A stretch of DNA of 11,059 nt. Source: Thermoanaerobacterium sp. Lineage in GTDB: Bacteria; Bacillota; Thermoanaerobacteria; Thermoanaerobacterales; Thermoanaerobacteraceae. Each line of letters starts with the position of its first letter. The stretch's first letter is position 1. This document shows, one piece after another, positions 1 through 6,394 of this stretch. The position numbers and the translations under genes were made by a program. The notes below the pieces were generated by a model that saw only the letters and a list, made by a program, of their open reading frames with translations, ran no database searches and had not been told where the DNA came from. The stretch is from the NCBI GenBank assembly GCA_029960905.1, contig JASBVU010000030.1, positions 1-11,059 of the forward strand. The letters run 5' to 3'.

Positions 1-1
1 T

Positions 2-526
2 TCCAGCTGCAACGGCAGGCTTTAAAGGCACATGCTGTGCAATTACCACAGAACCTGGTGGTATATCTCCAAACATCGGTACAGGACACCAATACCTTCC
101 GTCAGGAGGTAAATATAAAAAGGCAACACCTTGCAATGTTATATATAAAAATTTATCATTGGCTCCATTGCTTATGGATACAGGATCAGTTTTGTCTTTT
201 TCAGAATAAATATATTTTTGCCATGCTTTAGGCATTTCCCATGAAGTAAATGAAGATGGCTTTGTGCCTAAATCCTGCCAAACATGTCCGTAAATATCTG
301 AGCCTACAACTGGTATTTGTGATATATCAAAAGCTGGGTTTGTTTTCAGTTGTTTTAAAATTTCTTTTTGTGATATTGGGTTCTCCATATCGACGCTTTG
401 TATGTTTTTAGATGTTACTACATTTCTATTGCTATCATAAATACTTGTATGTCTTGTTAACACTTGAGATAACAGTATGCCAACTATCATTCCTGCTACA
501 AATATCATTATACTTTTTACCTTCAT
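2..526 (-). CDS. N-terminally anchored protein of unknown function (3' end outside window)
   Basis: This reading frame is open from an ATG at 526 to the left edge, giving the first 175 residues. It lacks a stop only because the window ends. A GAGGGG ribosome binding site lies 7 bases upstream of the ATG. Residues 5-20 (IMIFVAGMIVGILLSQ) form one hydrophobic segment after two lysines, with no lipobox cysteine, so it is probably a membrane anchor with the rest outside the cell. The remainder is a soluble domain rich in Trp, Tyr and Pro (for example WQDLG, WEMPKAW, LPPDGRYWCPVP). I do not recognise the family. It follows the envelope-protein cluster on the same strand but has its own candidate promoter, so it may be transcribed separately. 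The frame is certain; function is unknown. Confidence 0.8.
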   Translation of the reverse strand, partial: MKVKSIMIFVAGMIVGILLSQVLTRHTSIYDSNRNVVTSKNIQSVDMENPISQKEILKQLKTNPAFDISQIPVVGSDIYGHVWQDLGTKPSSFTSWEMPKAWQKYIYSEKDKTDPVSISNGANDKFLYITLQGVAFLYLPPDGRYWCPVPMFGDIPPGSVVIAQHVPLKPAVAAG

Positions 527-589
527 ACAAGACCCCTCTTTAATGATTTTGAAAATTCTTCACTCAAATACATTGCATATACAAACTTT

Positions 590-617
590 ATTCTATATAA
601 TACGATTAATATGTGAA
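590..617 (-). promoter_or_regulatory. Candidate sigma-A promoter for the anchored protein
   Basis: On the minus strand TTCACA (612-617) is followed after 16 bases by TAGAAT (590-595), upstream of the ATG at 526. The -35 overlaps the last codons of the Asp-box remnant. Both boxes are imperfect, and an AT-rich region yields such matches by chance, so this is tentative. Confidence 0.3.
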
Positions 618-998
618 ATTAAATATTTTGTTTTTATCTAGTGAAATAACACTGATTGTGTTTTTCCCCCATTGTATCATTGAATTTTGTATTGATATAT
701 CTTTCTCCGAAATTTCACCAACTGTATTTATCTTATGAGTTTTTATTTCATAAAGTTTTAAAAAATGACTGCCATTAGAACCATTTATTTCTGCTGACGG
801 TAATTCCCATGAAAGTCCACCATTTTTACTGTGATATAAATTTGTATCCAATTGTGATTTAACTAAAGCCCACCCATTTTTAGAATCTACAAATTGTATT
901 TGTACCGTATTCTTAGGGATGTTAACTTTATTCCACGTTTTACCGTTGTCATTTGTGATAGACAATACATTGTTTATTAAAACATTCCAATTCGTAAT
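606..998 (-). pseudogene. Remnant of an Asp-box (BNR/Ycf48-like) repeat protein, 5' end missing
   Basis: The translated stretch has two Asp-box-like repeats (TNDNGKTW and SKNGGLSW) with an intervening NGW motif (VDSKNGWALV), matching the repeat grammar of the intact lipoprotein at 1576-2685. The coding similarity extends upstream of the only available start: VLSITNDNGKTWNKV resembles the intact protein's VILYKTMDGGNTWSKV, yet the possible start (TTG at 965) falls inside that homologous segment and has no ribosome binding site. There is no signal peptide. In frame, the segment runs straight back to the TAA stop of the 999-1514 gene. It is best read as the C-terminal leftover of a longer Asp-box protein. 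A functional 119-residue protein from the TTG is possible but unlikely. Confidence 0.6.
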
Positions 999-1514
999 TT
1001 ATTCTAATTGCGAAATAATATTATTTGTGATTATTCCTTTTTTTATGGTAACTAATATGACATAAATGGTATTTTCATCCATACCTGCAGTCTGTTTTAC
1101 AATACCTGTTGTATCAGTATAAATATATAAATATTTATTATTCAATTCAATATTTTTAATATAAAATTGTGGAGCATATGTCGGTTTTGGTGGATATATT
1201 ACAACACAAATAAGGTTTTTGTCTGTAGTATCGAGAGAAATATTCGGAAATTGGTTATTACTCAAAAATGCAACATCCTCAAAATGTTCTTTTTTAAATT
1301 CATTCCAGTCTTCGTCATGTTTAAACACATAGATTCCTTCTTTTGGAAACTTAGACATATCTGTATAAGTTAGAAAATTACTATATACAGTATAATATTC
1401 TATAGGTTTTAAATCTTTATAATTTGAACTCATATTATTACTTTTAATAGTACCGCTTTCACACCCGCTTAAAAATATTGTCAAAATCAACAAAGCGATA
1501 AAAAGTCTTTTCAT
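999..1514 (-). CDS. Putative lipoprotein of unknown function, 171 aa
   Basis: The ATG at 1514 is chosen because AGGAGG sits 7 bases upstream and it begins a textbook lipoprotein signal: MKR, a hydrophobic run, and lipobox LSGC with the acceptor cysteine at residue 18. An upstream in-frame ATG at 1601 would bury this signal and is rejected. The mature part starts with a Ser/Asn-rich linker (about 19-35), then a compact domain with WNEF, a strand-rich stretch (NLICVVIYPP, FYIKNIELNNKYLYIYTD) and a C-terminal IYVILVTIKKG strand. This layout vaguely resembles PrcB-like domains, but I see no diagnostic motif and do not assign it. The leader region nearly duplicates that of the neighbouring Asp-box lipoprotein 61 bases upstream. 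It is predicted to be anchored to the outer face of the cytoplasmic membrane. Confidence 0.82.
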   Translation of the reverse strand: MKRLFIALLILTIFLSGCESGTIKSNNMSSNYKDLKPIEYYTVYSNFLTYTDMSKFPKEGIYVFKHDEDWNEFKKEHFEDVAFLSNNQFPNISLDTTDKNLICVVIYPPKPTYAPQFYIKNIELNNKYLYIYTDTTGIVKQTAGMDENTIYVILVTIKKGIITNNIISQLE

Positions 1515-1550
1515 GTTCGCACCTCCTCTAAAACTTTTAACAATATTATG
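1503..1550 (-). repeat. Leader repeat copy A (-10 region, RBS and first codons)
   Basis: This 48-base block aligns without gaps to 2674-2721, with 38 of 48 positions identical by my count. It includes an uninterrupted identical core, TAAAACTTTTAA on the plus strand, plus the ribosome binding site region and the codons for MKR. The position equivalent to the TATAAT of copy B reads CATAAT here. It indicates that the two lipoprotein genes share ancestry at their 5' ends. Confidence 0.6.
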
Positions 1551-1575
1551 TGGCAACAAGCAGGGCAACCTGCCT

Positions 1576-2685
1576 TTACTTCCATATAATAGATTTCTCA
1601 TTAAATGATTTTATATCTTCGGGATTTAATTTATTGATAACTGAATATTTACTGTTTTTTAAATCAATAGTACATAGTTCAAAATCACTATTCTTTTCGC
1701 CTATAAAAGCAATGCGATCACCATCGCTATTCCAAAAAATTTTCGCAATATTAAATATATGTTTATTTTCATCATCCGCGTATACATTTGCTGACCAAGT
1801 GTTTCCACCGTCATTTGTCACATAAGTCACAGTGTGATTTTCAGATTTGCCATTACTTATTCTATAAAAATCGATATTTAATGTTCCATTTTTATCGTCT
1901 TTAAATACAGGTACTGAAGCCGACACGATACAATACTTTTCGTAGCATTGTGGTGTAGGAACTGAAACTTTACTCCACGTATTGCCTCCATCCATCGTTT
2001 TGTACAAGATTACATCCGCTGATATCGGATTTGATACACCTACCCATCCATTATCTACGCCATAAAATATCATATCAGTTGATGTTCCTACAAGTGGTAA
2101 ACCTGAATAAGAATCTGATGAAGTAACATTAATTTTTTCCCATGTTTTTCCGCCGTCATTTGTTCTAAATAAATATTTTATTTGCTGTTCCGCTGCGCCA
2201 TCAGATACAGCCAAGAGCCATCCTGTATTTGGTGTTACGAATTGGATTTTCGAGATGCTTTGTGTAAATTGTGGCAGTTTATAACTTAATTTGCTCCACG
2301 TTTTACCTCCATCTGTTGTCTTAAAAATATATAAAGCTGCATCATTATAATTTATCCACGAAATCCAACCATTATTAGAGTCTAAAAAATATGGTTCCAC
2401 ATTTTCTACATAGGCGTCACTATATGCATCTTTTGGAAAAGTGTTTATAGGTAAAGTTATCTCAGTCCATGAATTACCTTTATCTGTTGACTTGAAAATC
2501 TGTAAATTCTCTAACGTTTTATGATTGTTTTTAAAAGACCATTTCCACTTAATATCAGATGCATTTGTTTTTAAAGAGCTCTTAGATATTGTATTTTGAC
2601 TAATTGTATTGCTTTGTTTTGCACCAATTCCACATCCAGCTAAAAATAAAACTAAAATCAAAAGGTAAACTAAAAATCTTTTCAT
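1576..2685 (-). CDS. Asp-box (BNR/Ycf48-like) repeat lipoprotein, 369 aa
   Basis: The start at 2685 is supported by GGGAGG about 8 bases upstream and by a clean lipoprotein signal: MKR, a hydrophobic core, lipobox LAGC, with the lipidated cysteine at 18. An in-frame ATG 13 codons earlier is rejected. After a Ser/Thr/Asn-rich linker (19-45) come five Asp boxes of the form S/T-x-D-x-G-x-x-W at about 66-73, 123-130, 175-182, 230-237 and 290-297. They alternate with N-G-W motifs (NNGW, NTGW, DNGW), the pattern of beta-propeller proteins of the BNR/Ycf48/sortilin type. C247 and C252 (CYEKYC) could form a disulfide outside the cell. Asp boxes are structural, so they do not reveal a ligand; sialidase catalytic residues are not evident. 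The likely role is an extracytoplasmic binding or scaffold protein. Confidence 0.85.
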   Translation of the reverse strand: MKRFLVYLLILVLFLAGCGIGAKQSNTISQNTISKSSLKTNASDIKWKWSFKNNHKTLENLQIFKSTDKGNSWTEITLPINTFPKDAYSDAYVENVEPYFLDSNNGWISWINYNDAALYIFKTTDGGKTWSKLSYKLPQFTQSISKIQFVTPNTGWLLAVSDGAAEQQIKYLFRTNDGGKTWEKINVTSSDSYSGLPLVGTSTDMIFYGVDNGWVGVSNPISADVILYKTMDGGNTWSKVSVPTPQCYEKYCIVSASVPVFKDDKNGTLNIDFYRISNGKSENHTVTYVTNDGGNTWSANVYADDENKHIFNIAKIFWNSDGDRIAFIGEKNSDFELCTIDLKNSKYSVINKLNPEDIKSFNEKSIIWK

Positions 2686-2721
2686 ATTCACATCCTCCCT
2701 AAAACTTTTAACATCATTATA
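2674..2721 (-). repeat. Leader repeat copy B with exact TATAAT
   Basis: Partner of the block at 1503-1550 (38/48 identical, ungapped). On the minus strand it begins with a perfect TATAAT (2716-2721), the likely -10 of the Asp-box lipoprotein gene, although no good -35 is visible at the usual distance. It continues through the TTAAAAGTTTTAG core, the GGGAGG ribosome binding site and the first codons. Confidence 0.6.
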
Positions 2722-2778
2722 CACCTAATCGAACTGTAAAATATTACATAAACATTAAAAATGATTAAGAAAAATTAA

Positions 2779-2800
2779 AATCTTTATCGGTATTAAGATT
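2779..2800. promoter_or_regulatory. Small inverted repeat in the divergent intergenic region
   Basis: AATCTT (2779-2784) and AAGATT (2795-2800) are reverse complements around a 10-base centre, between the divergent lipoprotein and radical SAM genes. It might be an operator, but a 6-base palindrome in AT-rich DNA is weak evidence. The rest of the 201-base spacer (2686-2886) shows only the promoter-like elements listed separately. Confidence 0.15.
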
Positions 2801-2833
2801 ATTCAAATATCATCAATAATAAAATAGAAATTT

Positions 2834-2863
2834 TTCACACTTGGTTTATACAATAAATATGAT
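2834..2863 (+). promoter_or_regulatory. Candidate sigma-A promoter for the radical SAM gene
   Basis: TTCACA (2834-2839) and TATGAT (2858-2863) are separated by 18 bases and lie just upstream of the GAGGTG ribosome binding site (2875-2880) and the ATG at 2887. This would give a very short 5' leader. An overlapping pair TTGGTT/TAAAAT with 16-base spacing is an alternative. Confidence 0.4.
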
Positions 2864-2886
2864 AAAATACTTTTGAGGTGTTTTAA

Positions 2887-3780
2887 ATGGTATCACAATT
2901 ATGCAACATATGTCCAAGAAATTGCAATGTTGATCGCAGTACAAAAACAGGCTTTTGTGGCATGTTAAGTGAAATAAAAGTAGCAAAAGCATATCTTCAT
3001 GAGTGGGAAGAACCTTGCATAAGCGGCAGCAAAGGGTCTGGAACAGTATTTTTCACAGGCTGCAATTTAAGATGTGTATTTTGTCAAAACTACAAAATCA
3101 GCCAAGAGAATTTTGGCATAAGCGTATCAACAGAAAAGCTCTCAGATATTTTTATGAATTTAGAAAAAGCAGGTGCACACAATATCAATCTCGTAACACC
3201 TACAATATTTATTTCAAAAATAAAAGAAGCTATAATCATGGCCAGAAATAATGGACTTAGCATACCTATTGTTTACAATTCAAATGCATACGAAAATGTA
3301 GAATCTTTAAAAACTTTAGAAGGGCTCATAGATATATACTTGCCTGATCTAAAATATTACAATGATGAGACAGCCATGAAATACTCTAATGCGCCACATT
3401 ATTTTGAGTACGCCACAAAGGCGATTTTAGAAATGTATCGTCAAGTAGGTAATCCTGCCTTTGATAACGACGGCATAATGAAAAAGGGCATTATAGTACG
3501 CCATTTAATATTGCCAGGGAAATTAGATGAGACAAAAAAGATACTGAAATGGATAAAGGATAATCTGTCTAACGAAGTGTATGTAAGCCTTATGGGACAA
3601 TATATACCGTATTACAATGCCAATAAATACCAAGAGTTAAATAGAAGAATAAGCAATAAAGAATATGAAGAAGTGATAGAATATTTCTTTGAAATAGGCT
3701 TAGAAAACGGATTTGTTCAGGATGATGAAAGTGCATCAGAAAGCTTTATTCCCGATTTTGACTTAGAAGGCATTCTTTAA
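2887..3780 (+). CDS. pflX: PflX-type radical SAM protein (COG1313-like)
   Basis: A 297-residue protein with the radical SAM signature CNLRCVFC: C59, C63 and C66 would hold the [4Fe-4S] cluster that cleaves S-adenosylmethionine. An N-terminal cysteine group (C6, C9, C13, C24, with CPRNC) could bind another metal or cluster. Further blocks fit the PflX group related to pyruvate formate-lyase activating enzymes: NLVTPT (101-106), VYNSNAYE (129-136), DIYLPDLKY (149-157), VRHLILPG (204-211) and SLMGQYIPYY (234-243). The length is typical. No glycyl-radical enzyme is nearby, so activation of such a partner is not supported here, and the substrate of this group is unknown to me. GAGGTG lies 6 bases before the ATG. 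Its 3' end overlaps the convergent pseudouridine synthase gene by 18 bases. It is transcribed alone and is cytoplasmic. Confidence 0.88.
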   Translation: MVSQLCNICPRNCNVDRSTKTGFCGMLSEIKVAKAYLHEWEEPCISGSKGSGTVFFTGCNLRCVFCQNYKISQENFGISVSTEKLSDIFMNLEKAGAHNINLVTPTIFISKIKEAIIMARNNGLSIPIVYNSNAYENVESLKTLEGLIDIYLPDLKYYNDETAMKYSNAPHYFEYATKAILEMYRQVGNPAFDNDGIMKKGIIVRHLILPGKLDETKKILKWIKDNLSNEVYVSLMGQYIPYYNANKYQELNRRISNKEYEEVIEYFFEIGLENGFVQDDESASESFIPDFDLEGIL

Positions 3781-4623
3781 AACAGCCTTCATGTCTTCCG
3801 GAATTGGCGAATAAATAGAGATGCACTTACCAATAAAAGGCTGCCTAAATGTCAATCTGTATGCGTGGAGTGCCTGCCTTTTTATATAAGAAGTATCCGA
3901 GCCATATAGCGTATCACCAATTATGGGATGTCCTATATGGCTTAAGTGAACTCTTATTTGATGCGTTCTGCCTGTTTTTAATTCCAACTTTACAAGACTT
4001 AACTCTTCGCCTCTCTTAAGTACATAAAAATCTGTCACTGCCGTATCTCCATCATCATCTACCATTCGCTCAATGGTGCTGCCTGGTTTTCTTTTTATAG
4101 GCAAATCTATCGTTCCTCTGTCTTCTAAATCTCCTTGTACTATTGCAATGTACAATTTTTTCATAGGGCAAACAATCTGAAGATAATTTTGCATAAAAGG
4201 ATTTTTAGCAAAAATGATTAAGCCAGATGTATCTCTGTCAAGCCTATTGACAGGTCTTATTGGTGCATTAATGTTGTTTTTTTCGTAATACCAAGCCACA
4301 CCATTTGCCAATGTACCATCTGGATGCCCGGCTGTAGGGTGAACAACGATACCAGCATCTTTATTTACAACCAAAATGTCATCGTCCTCATAGCATATAT
4401 GTAAATCCATTTTTTCGGGACTTACTGATGTGTTTTCGTCATCCAGAAAAAGCTCCACAATGTCTCCTTCAAAGACGATCTTGTTAACTATTGAAATTTC
4501 TCCATTTACAAGCATTTCCCCGCGATTTTTGTACTTTCTTATTAAAGTTGGAGAAAAACCTTTATTTAACAAAAACTCCTTCAATGTCAAATGAGCATCT
4601 TCTTTATTAACGACTATTTTCAT
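3763..4623 (-). CDS. RluA-family pseudouridine synthase
   Basis: This 286-residue protein should convert specific uridines in RNA (rRNA or tRNA) to pseudouridine. An S4-like RNA-binding domain occupies about residues 1-60 (LTLKEFLL, LIRKYKNRGEMLVNG). The catalytic domain follows, with DILVVNKDAGIVVHPT (82-97), the catalytic motif NRLDRDTSG (126-134, nucleophile D129), and GRTHQIRVH (218-226) leading into HPIIGDTLYG. The first position of the catalytic motif is Asn where many relatives have His; the Asp is intact. The exact target (RluD-, RluC- or YjbO-like) cannot be decided from sequence reading. AAGGTG lies 7 bases before the ATG. The gene starts 18 bases after the stop of the zinc-ribbon gene, so the two are very likely co-transcribed. 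Confidence 0.92.
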   Translation of the reverse strand: MKIVVNKEDAHLTLKEFLLNKGFSPTLIRKYKNRGEMLVNGEISIVNKIVFEGDIVELFLDDENTSVSPEKMDLHICYEDDDILVVNKDAGIVVHPTAGHPDGTLANGVAWYYEKNNINAPIRPVNRLDRDTSGLIIFAKNPFMQNYLQIVCPMKKLYIAIVQGDLEDRGTIDLPIKRKPGSTIERMVDDDGDTAVTDFYVLKRGEELSLVKLELKTGRTHQIRVHLSHIGHPIIGDTLYGSDTSYIKRQALHAYRLTFRQPFIGKCISIYSPIPEDMKAVLKNAF

Positions 4624-4641
4624 TCGCTTGCACCTTAAAGA

Positions 4642-4848
4642 TCACGCTTTAATCAATCCAAAAAGTGATTTTCTTCCTTCTCTTTTTAATATTTTATCCA
4701 ATACTTCTGTGTCGTAGTATTTAGCACCACATTTTTGACAAACGTAAGTTGGAACATTTTTATAAACTACCGTCTTTTTCCCCTTCATCAACTCATAATC
4801 TGCCATCTCTATCTTTACATCTCCCCCACAGAAGCATCGATTAAGCAT
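4642..4848 (-). CDS. YgiT-type zinc-ribbon protein, 68 aa
   Basis: The small protein carries two cysteine pairs, C5-x-C7-GG near the N-terminus and C37-x-x-C40-G, flanking a short beta-rich segment (KKTVVYKNVPTYVC). This is the arrangement of YgiT-type (MqsA N-terminal-like) zinc-binding domains, expected to bind one Zn. There is no helix-turn-helix domain after it, unlike full MqsA antitoxins; the tail is a short basic helix (LDKILKREGRKSLFGLIKA). A strong AAGGAGG is 6 bases before the ATG. In many genomes such proteins are paired with a small toxin gene. None is present on either side here; the partner in the operon is instead a pseudouridine synthase. The family call is good; the function is open. 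Confidence 0.82.
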   Translation of the reverse strand: MLNRCFCGGDVKIEMADYELMKGKKTVVYKNVPTYVCQKCGAKYYDTEVLDKILKREGRKSLFGLIKA

Positions 4849-4931
4849 TATTGACCTCCTTACATTGCTAAGTTAAACATTCATAATTTATATCGAAAAT
4901 CCGACAAAAAAATTTAACATTTGACATAAAC

Positions 4932-4940
4932 ATTATATCA
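4932..4940 (-). promoter_or_regulatory. Extended -10 promoter for the zinc-ribbon/pseudouridine synthase unit
   Basis: The minus strand reads TGATATAAT, an exact TGn-TATAAT extended -10. No good -35 is visible at 16-18 bases upstream, which extended -10 promoters tolerate. Transcription would begin near 4925, giving a leader of roughly 75 bases before the ATG at 4848. The rest of the 195-base spacer (4849-5043) holds no gene or clear structure, and I could not assign a convincing promoter for the plus-strand gene at 5044. Confidence 0.4.
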
Positions 4941-5043
4941 TTATTTGCAGAAACAAGGAATATTTTATACCGTAACAAAAATATTTTTTTATCATAATAT
5001 GTTATTGTATCTGTTCCCATTTATATAAAAAGGGGGTATTGTA

Positions 5044-5175
5044 ATGTCTGGAACTGACTGCAAGAAAAAACCAAAAGAGGACTATTACTGGGTATGGATA
5101 GTTTTGATAATTGTCATAATACTGCTTTTAGTGCCAGGTGTATTTGTGCTAGATAAGCAAGAGCCTACAGTATAA
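5044..5175 (+). CDS. 43-residue single-pass membrane protein
   Basis: A short open frame runs from the ATG at 5044 to the TAA at 5173-5175. AGGGGG sits 7 bases before the start. The product has a charged Lys-rich N-terminal part (residues 7-14), an aromatic border (YYWVW, 14-18), one strongly hydrophobic segment (about 17-35, IVLIIVIILLLVPGVFV) and a short acidic tail. This is a plausible membrane protein; the size recalls small sporulation-type membrane peptides such as the YjcZ group, but the sequence does not match that group's Gly-rich start and I do not assign it. The stop lies inside the left arm of a strong terminator hairpin, and the ribosome binding site, frame and terminator together make a real gene likely. 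It is too short for most automatic gene finders. Confidence 0.72.
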   Translation: MSGTDCKKKPKEDYYWVWIVLIIVIILLLVPGVFVLDKQEPTV

Positions 5176-5219
5176 TATTTAAAAGGCGTGGCTTTCTGCC
5201 AACGCCTTTTAAATATTAT
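5172..5219. terminator. Bidirectional terminator hairpin between convergent genes
   Basis: Arms 5172-5189 and 5202-5219 are perfect reverse complements over 18 bases, enclosing a 12-base loop that can itself pair GGC with GCC. The base of the stem is A/T-only and the top is GGCGT/ACGCC, so either strand gives a GC-rich stem followed by a U-rich run (CCTTTTAAATATTAT). It therefore ends both the plus-strand small membrane protein gene and the minus-strand aminopeptidase gene. Confidence 0.88.
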
Positions 5220-6331
5220 CACAAAACGCTTTTTACAAAATGGCCATCTTTATAGAAAAGTTCACCATCTGCGTATATTTCTCCACCTTGCCTCATGTCG
5301 CAAAGCATATCCCAATGAATAGCGGAGCGATTTTTACCACCCGCTTCAGGCATGGAATCACCCAACGCCATATGTACTGTGCCTCCTATTTTCTCATCAA
5401 AAAGCATATTTCTCGTAAATTTTTGTATGCCATAATTTGTGCCTATGGCTACTTCTCCAAAGTGTTTGGCGCCTTCATCTGTGTCCATCAATGCGTGCAA
5501 TAAATCTTCACCCTTTTCAGCAGTGGCTTTAACGATAAGCCCATCTTCTACCTCTAAATATATACCTTCTATGCTTTTCCCCATGTATATTCCCGGGAAG
5601 CTAAAAGTGATGTGTCCATTAATTTTATTCTCTACAGGCGATGTAAAAATCTCTCCATCAGGAAAGTTTTCCGTACCGCTGCAGTTTATCCACTTTCTAC
5701 CGGAAATATTCACGTAAATATCCGTTCCTTTTGATATTATATGCAGCTCTTCCTTCTTATTTAAGTAATCAATCCAAACATCTTGCTCCATGCGTATTTT
5801 TTGCCATAGTGATATAGGGTCATCACTATCTAATAAACCTGCACCATAGACAAAATCCTCATATTCGCTTAGGCTCATTTCAGCTTCCTGTGCATCTGCC
5901 TGCGTTGGATATTGGGTGCCACACCACCTTAAAGAACCATTGCCCATTCTTTCAGAGTAGACTTTCCTCCATGAAGACGCTCCTTTTGCCGCCAGCTTAA
6001 GCTTTTCGGGATCTACATTCGAATTGGCTTTTGTATTTTTGTTAGCCCACGCAGTAAGCCACACATCGGCTTTTTCAAGAGCGATTCTCTGAATATACTT
6101 TTCCATAAGAAGTTGCTCATCGGTAGAATTTTTCAAAATAATCTCTGACACATCCGGAATGTCAACCAATGTCTCAACGTGCGCCCCTACCTTAACTGCC
6201 TCCCTAACTACTTCGCTTATCCATGGTATAGCAATATCTCCTGCTTGAACCAAAACAAAATCTCCTCTTTTAACTTTTGTAGAGTAATTCACCAACAGAT
6301 TTGCAAGCTTTTTTAACCTTGGGTCTGTCAT
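5219..6331 (-). CDS. M29-family metalloaminopeptidase
   Basis: The 370-residue product matches the M29 (thermophilic aminopeptidase; AmpS/AmpT/PepS) family, cytoplasmic two-metal exopeptidases that remove N-terminal residues from peptides. The expected metal-binding residues are present in order: E227 (FPDGEIFTSP), E293 (FGEVAIGTN), H320 (GTVHMALGDS), then H339 and D341 (SAIHWDML). The N-terminal half holds a Rossmann-like segment (GDFVLVQAGDIAIP, ADVWLTAWANKNT). It is somewhat shorter than the roughly 410-residue classical members but looks complete. The start at 6331 is preceded by a GGGGGTGGG-rich ribosome binding site and is the first conserved Met. It begins 63 bases after the addA-like stop with no terminator between, so it is probably the last gene of that unit. 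A role in peptide turnover is likely; a link to DNA repair is not implied. Confidence 0.92.
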   Translation of the reverse strand: MTDPRLKKLANLLVNYSTKVKRGDFVLVQAGDIAIPWISEVVREAVKVGAHVETLVDIPDVSEIILKNSTDEQLLMEKYIQRIALEKADVWLTAWANKNTKANSNVDPEKLKLAAKGASSWRKVYSERMGNGSLRWCGTQYPTQADAQEAEMSLSEYEDFVYGAGLLDSDDPISLWQKIRMEQDVWIDYLNKKEELHIISKGTDIYVNISGRKWINCSGTENFPDGEIFTSPVENKINGHITFSFPGIYMGKSIEGIYLEVEDGLIVKATAEKGEDLLHALMDTDEGAKHFGEVAIGTNYGIQKFTRNMLFDEKIGGTVHMALGDSMPEAGGKNRSAIHWDMLCDMRQGGEIYADGELFYKDGHFVKSVL

Positions 6332-6394
6332 CTACCCACCCCCTGAAATTAATACTTAACCATATTATTACATATTGCAAACAAAAATCCAATA

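Noticed and set aside
37..231. Plus-strand 64-residue open frame
   Set aside because: It is a shadow of the minus-strand anchored-protein gene, with no ribosome binding site or recognisable product; other plus-strand frames inside addA and the aminopeptidase gene were dismissed on the same ground.
1557..1576. Possible terminator hairpin right after the Asp-box lipoprotein stop (GCAGG-GCAA-CCTGC)
   Set aside because: The stem is only 5 bp and no T-run follows on the minus strand, so at most a weak RNA hairpin; the next gene may well be co-transcribed.
1515..1601. N-terminal extension of the 999-1514 lipoprotein to an ATG at 1601
   Set aside because: It would place 29 residues before a perfect lipoprotein signal and overlap the upstream gene's stop; the ATG at 1514 has the ribosome binding site.
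4921..4949. TTGACA on the plus strand as a promoter for the 43-residue gene
   Set aside because: The -35 is perfect, but the sequence at 16-18 bases spacing (TTTGCA region) is a poor -10 and the resulting leader would be about 90 bases; not enough to call.
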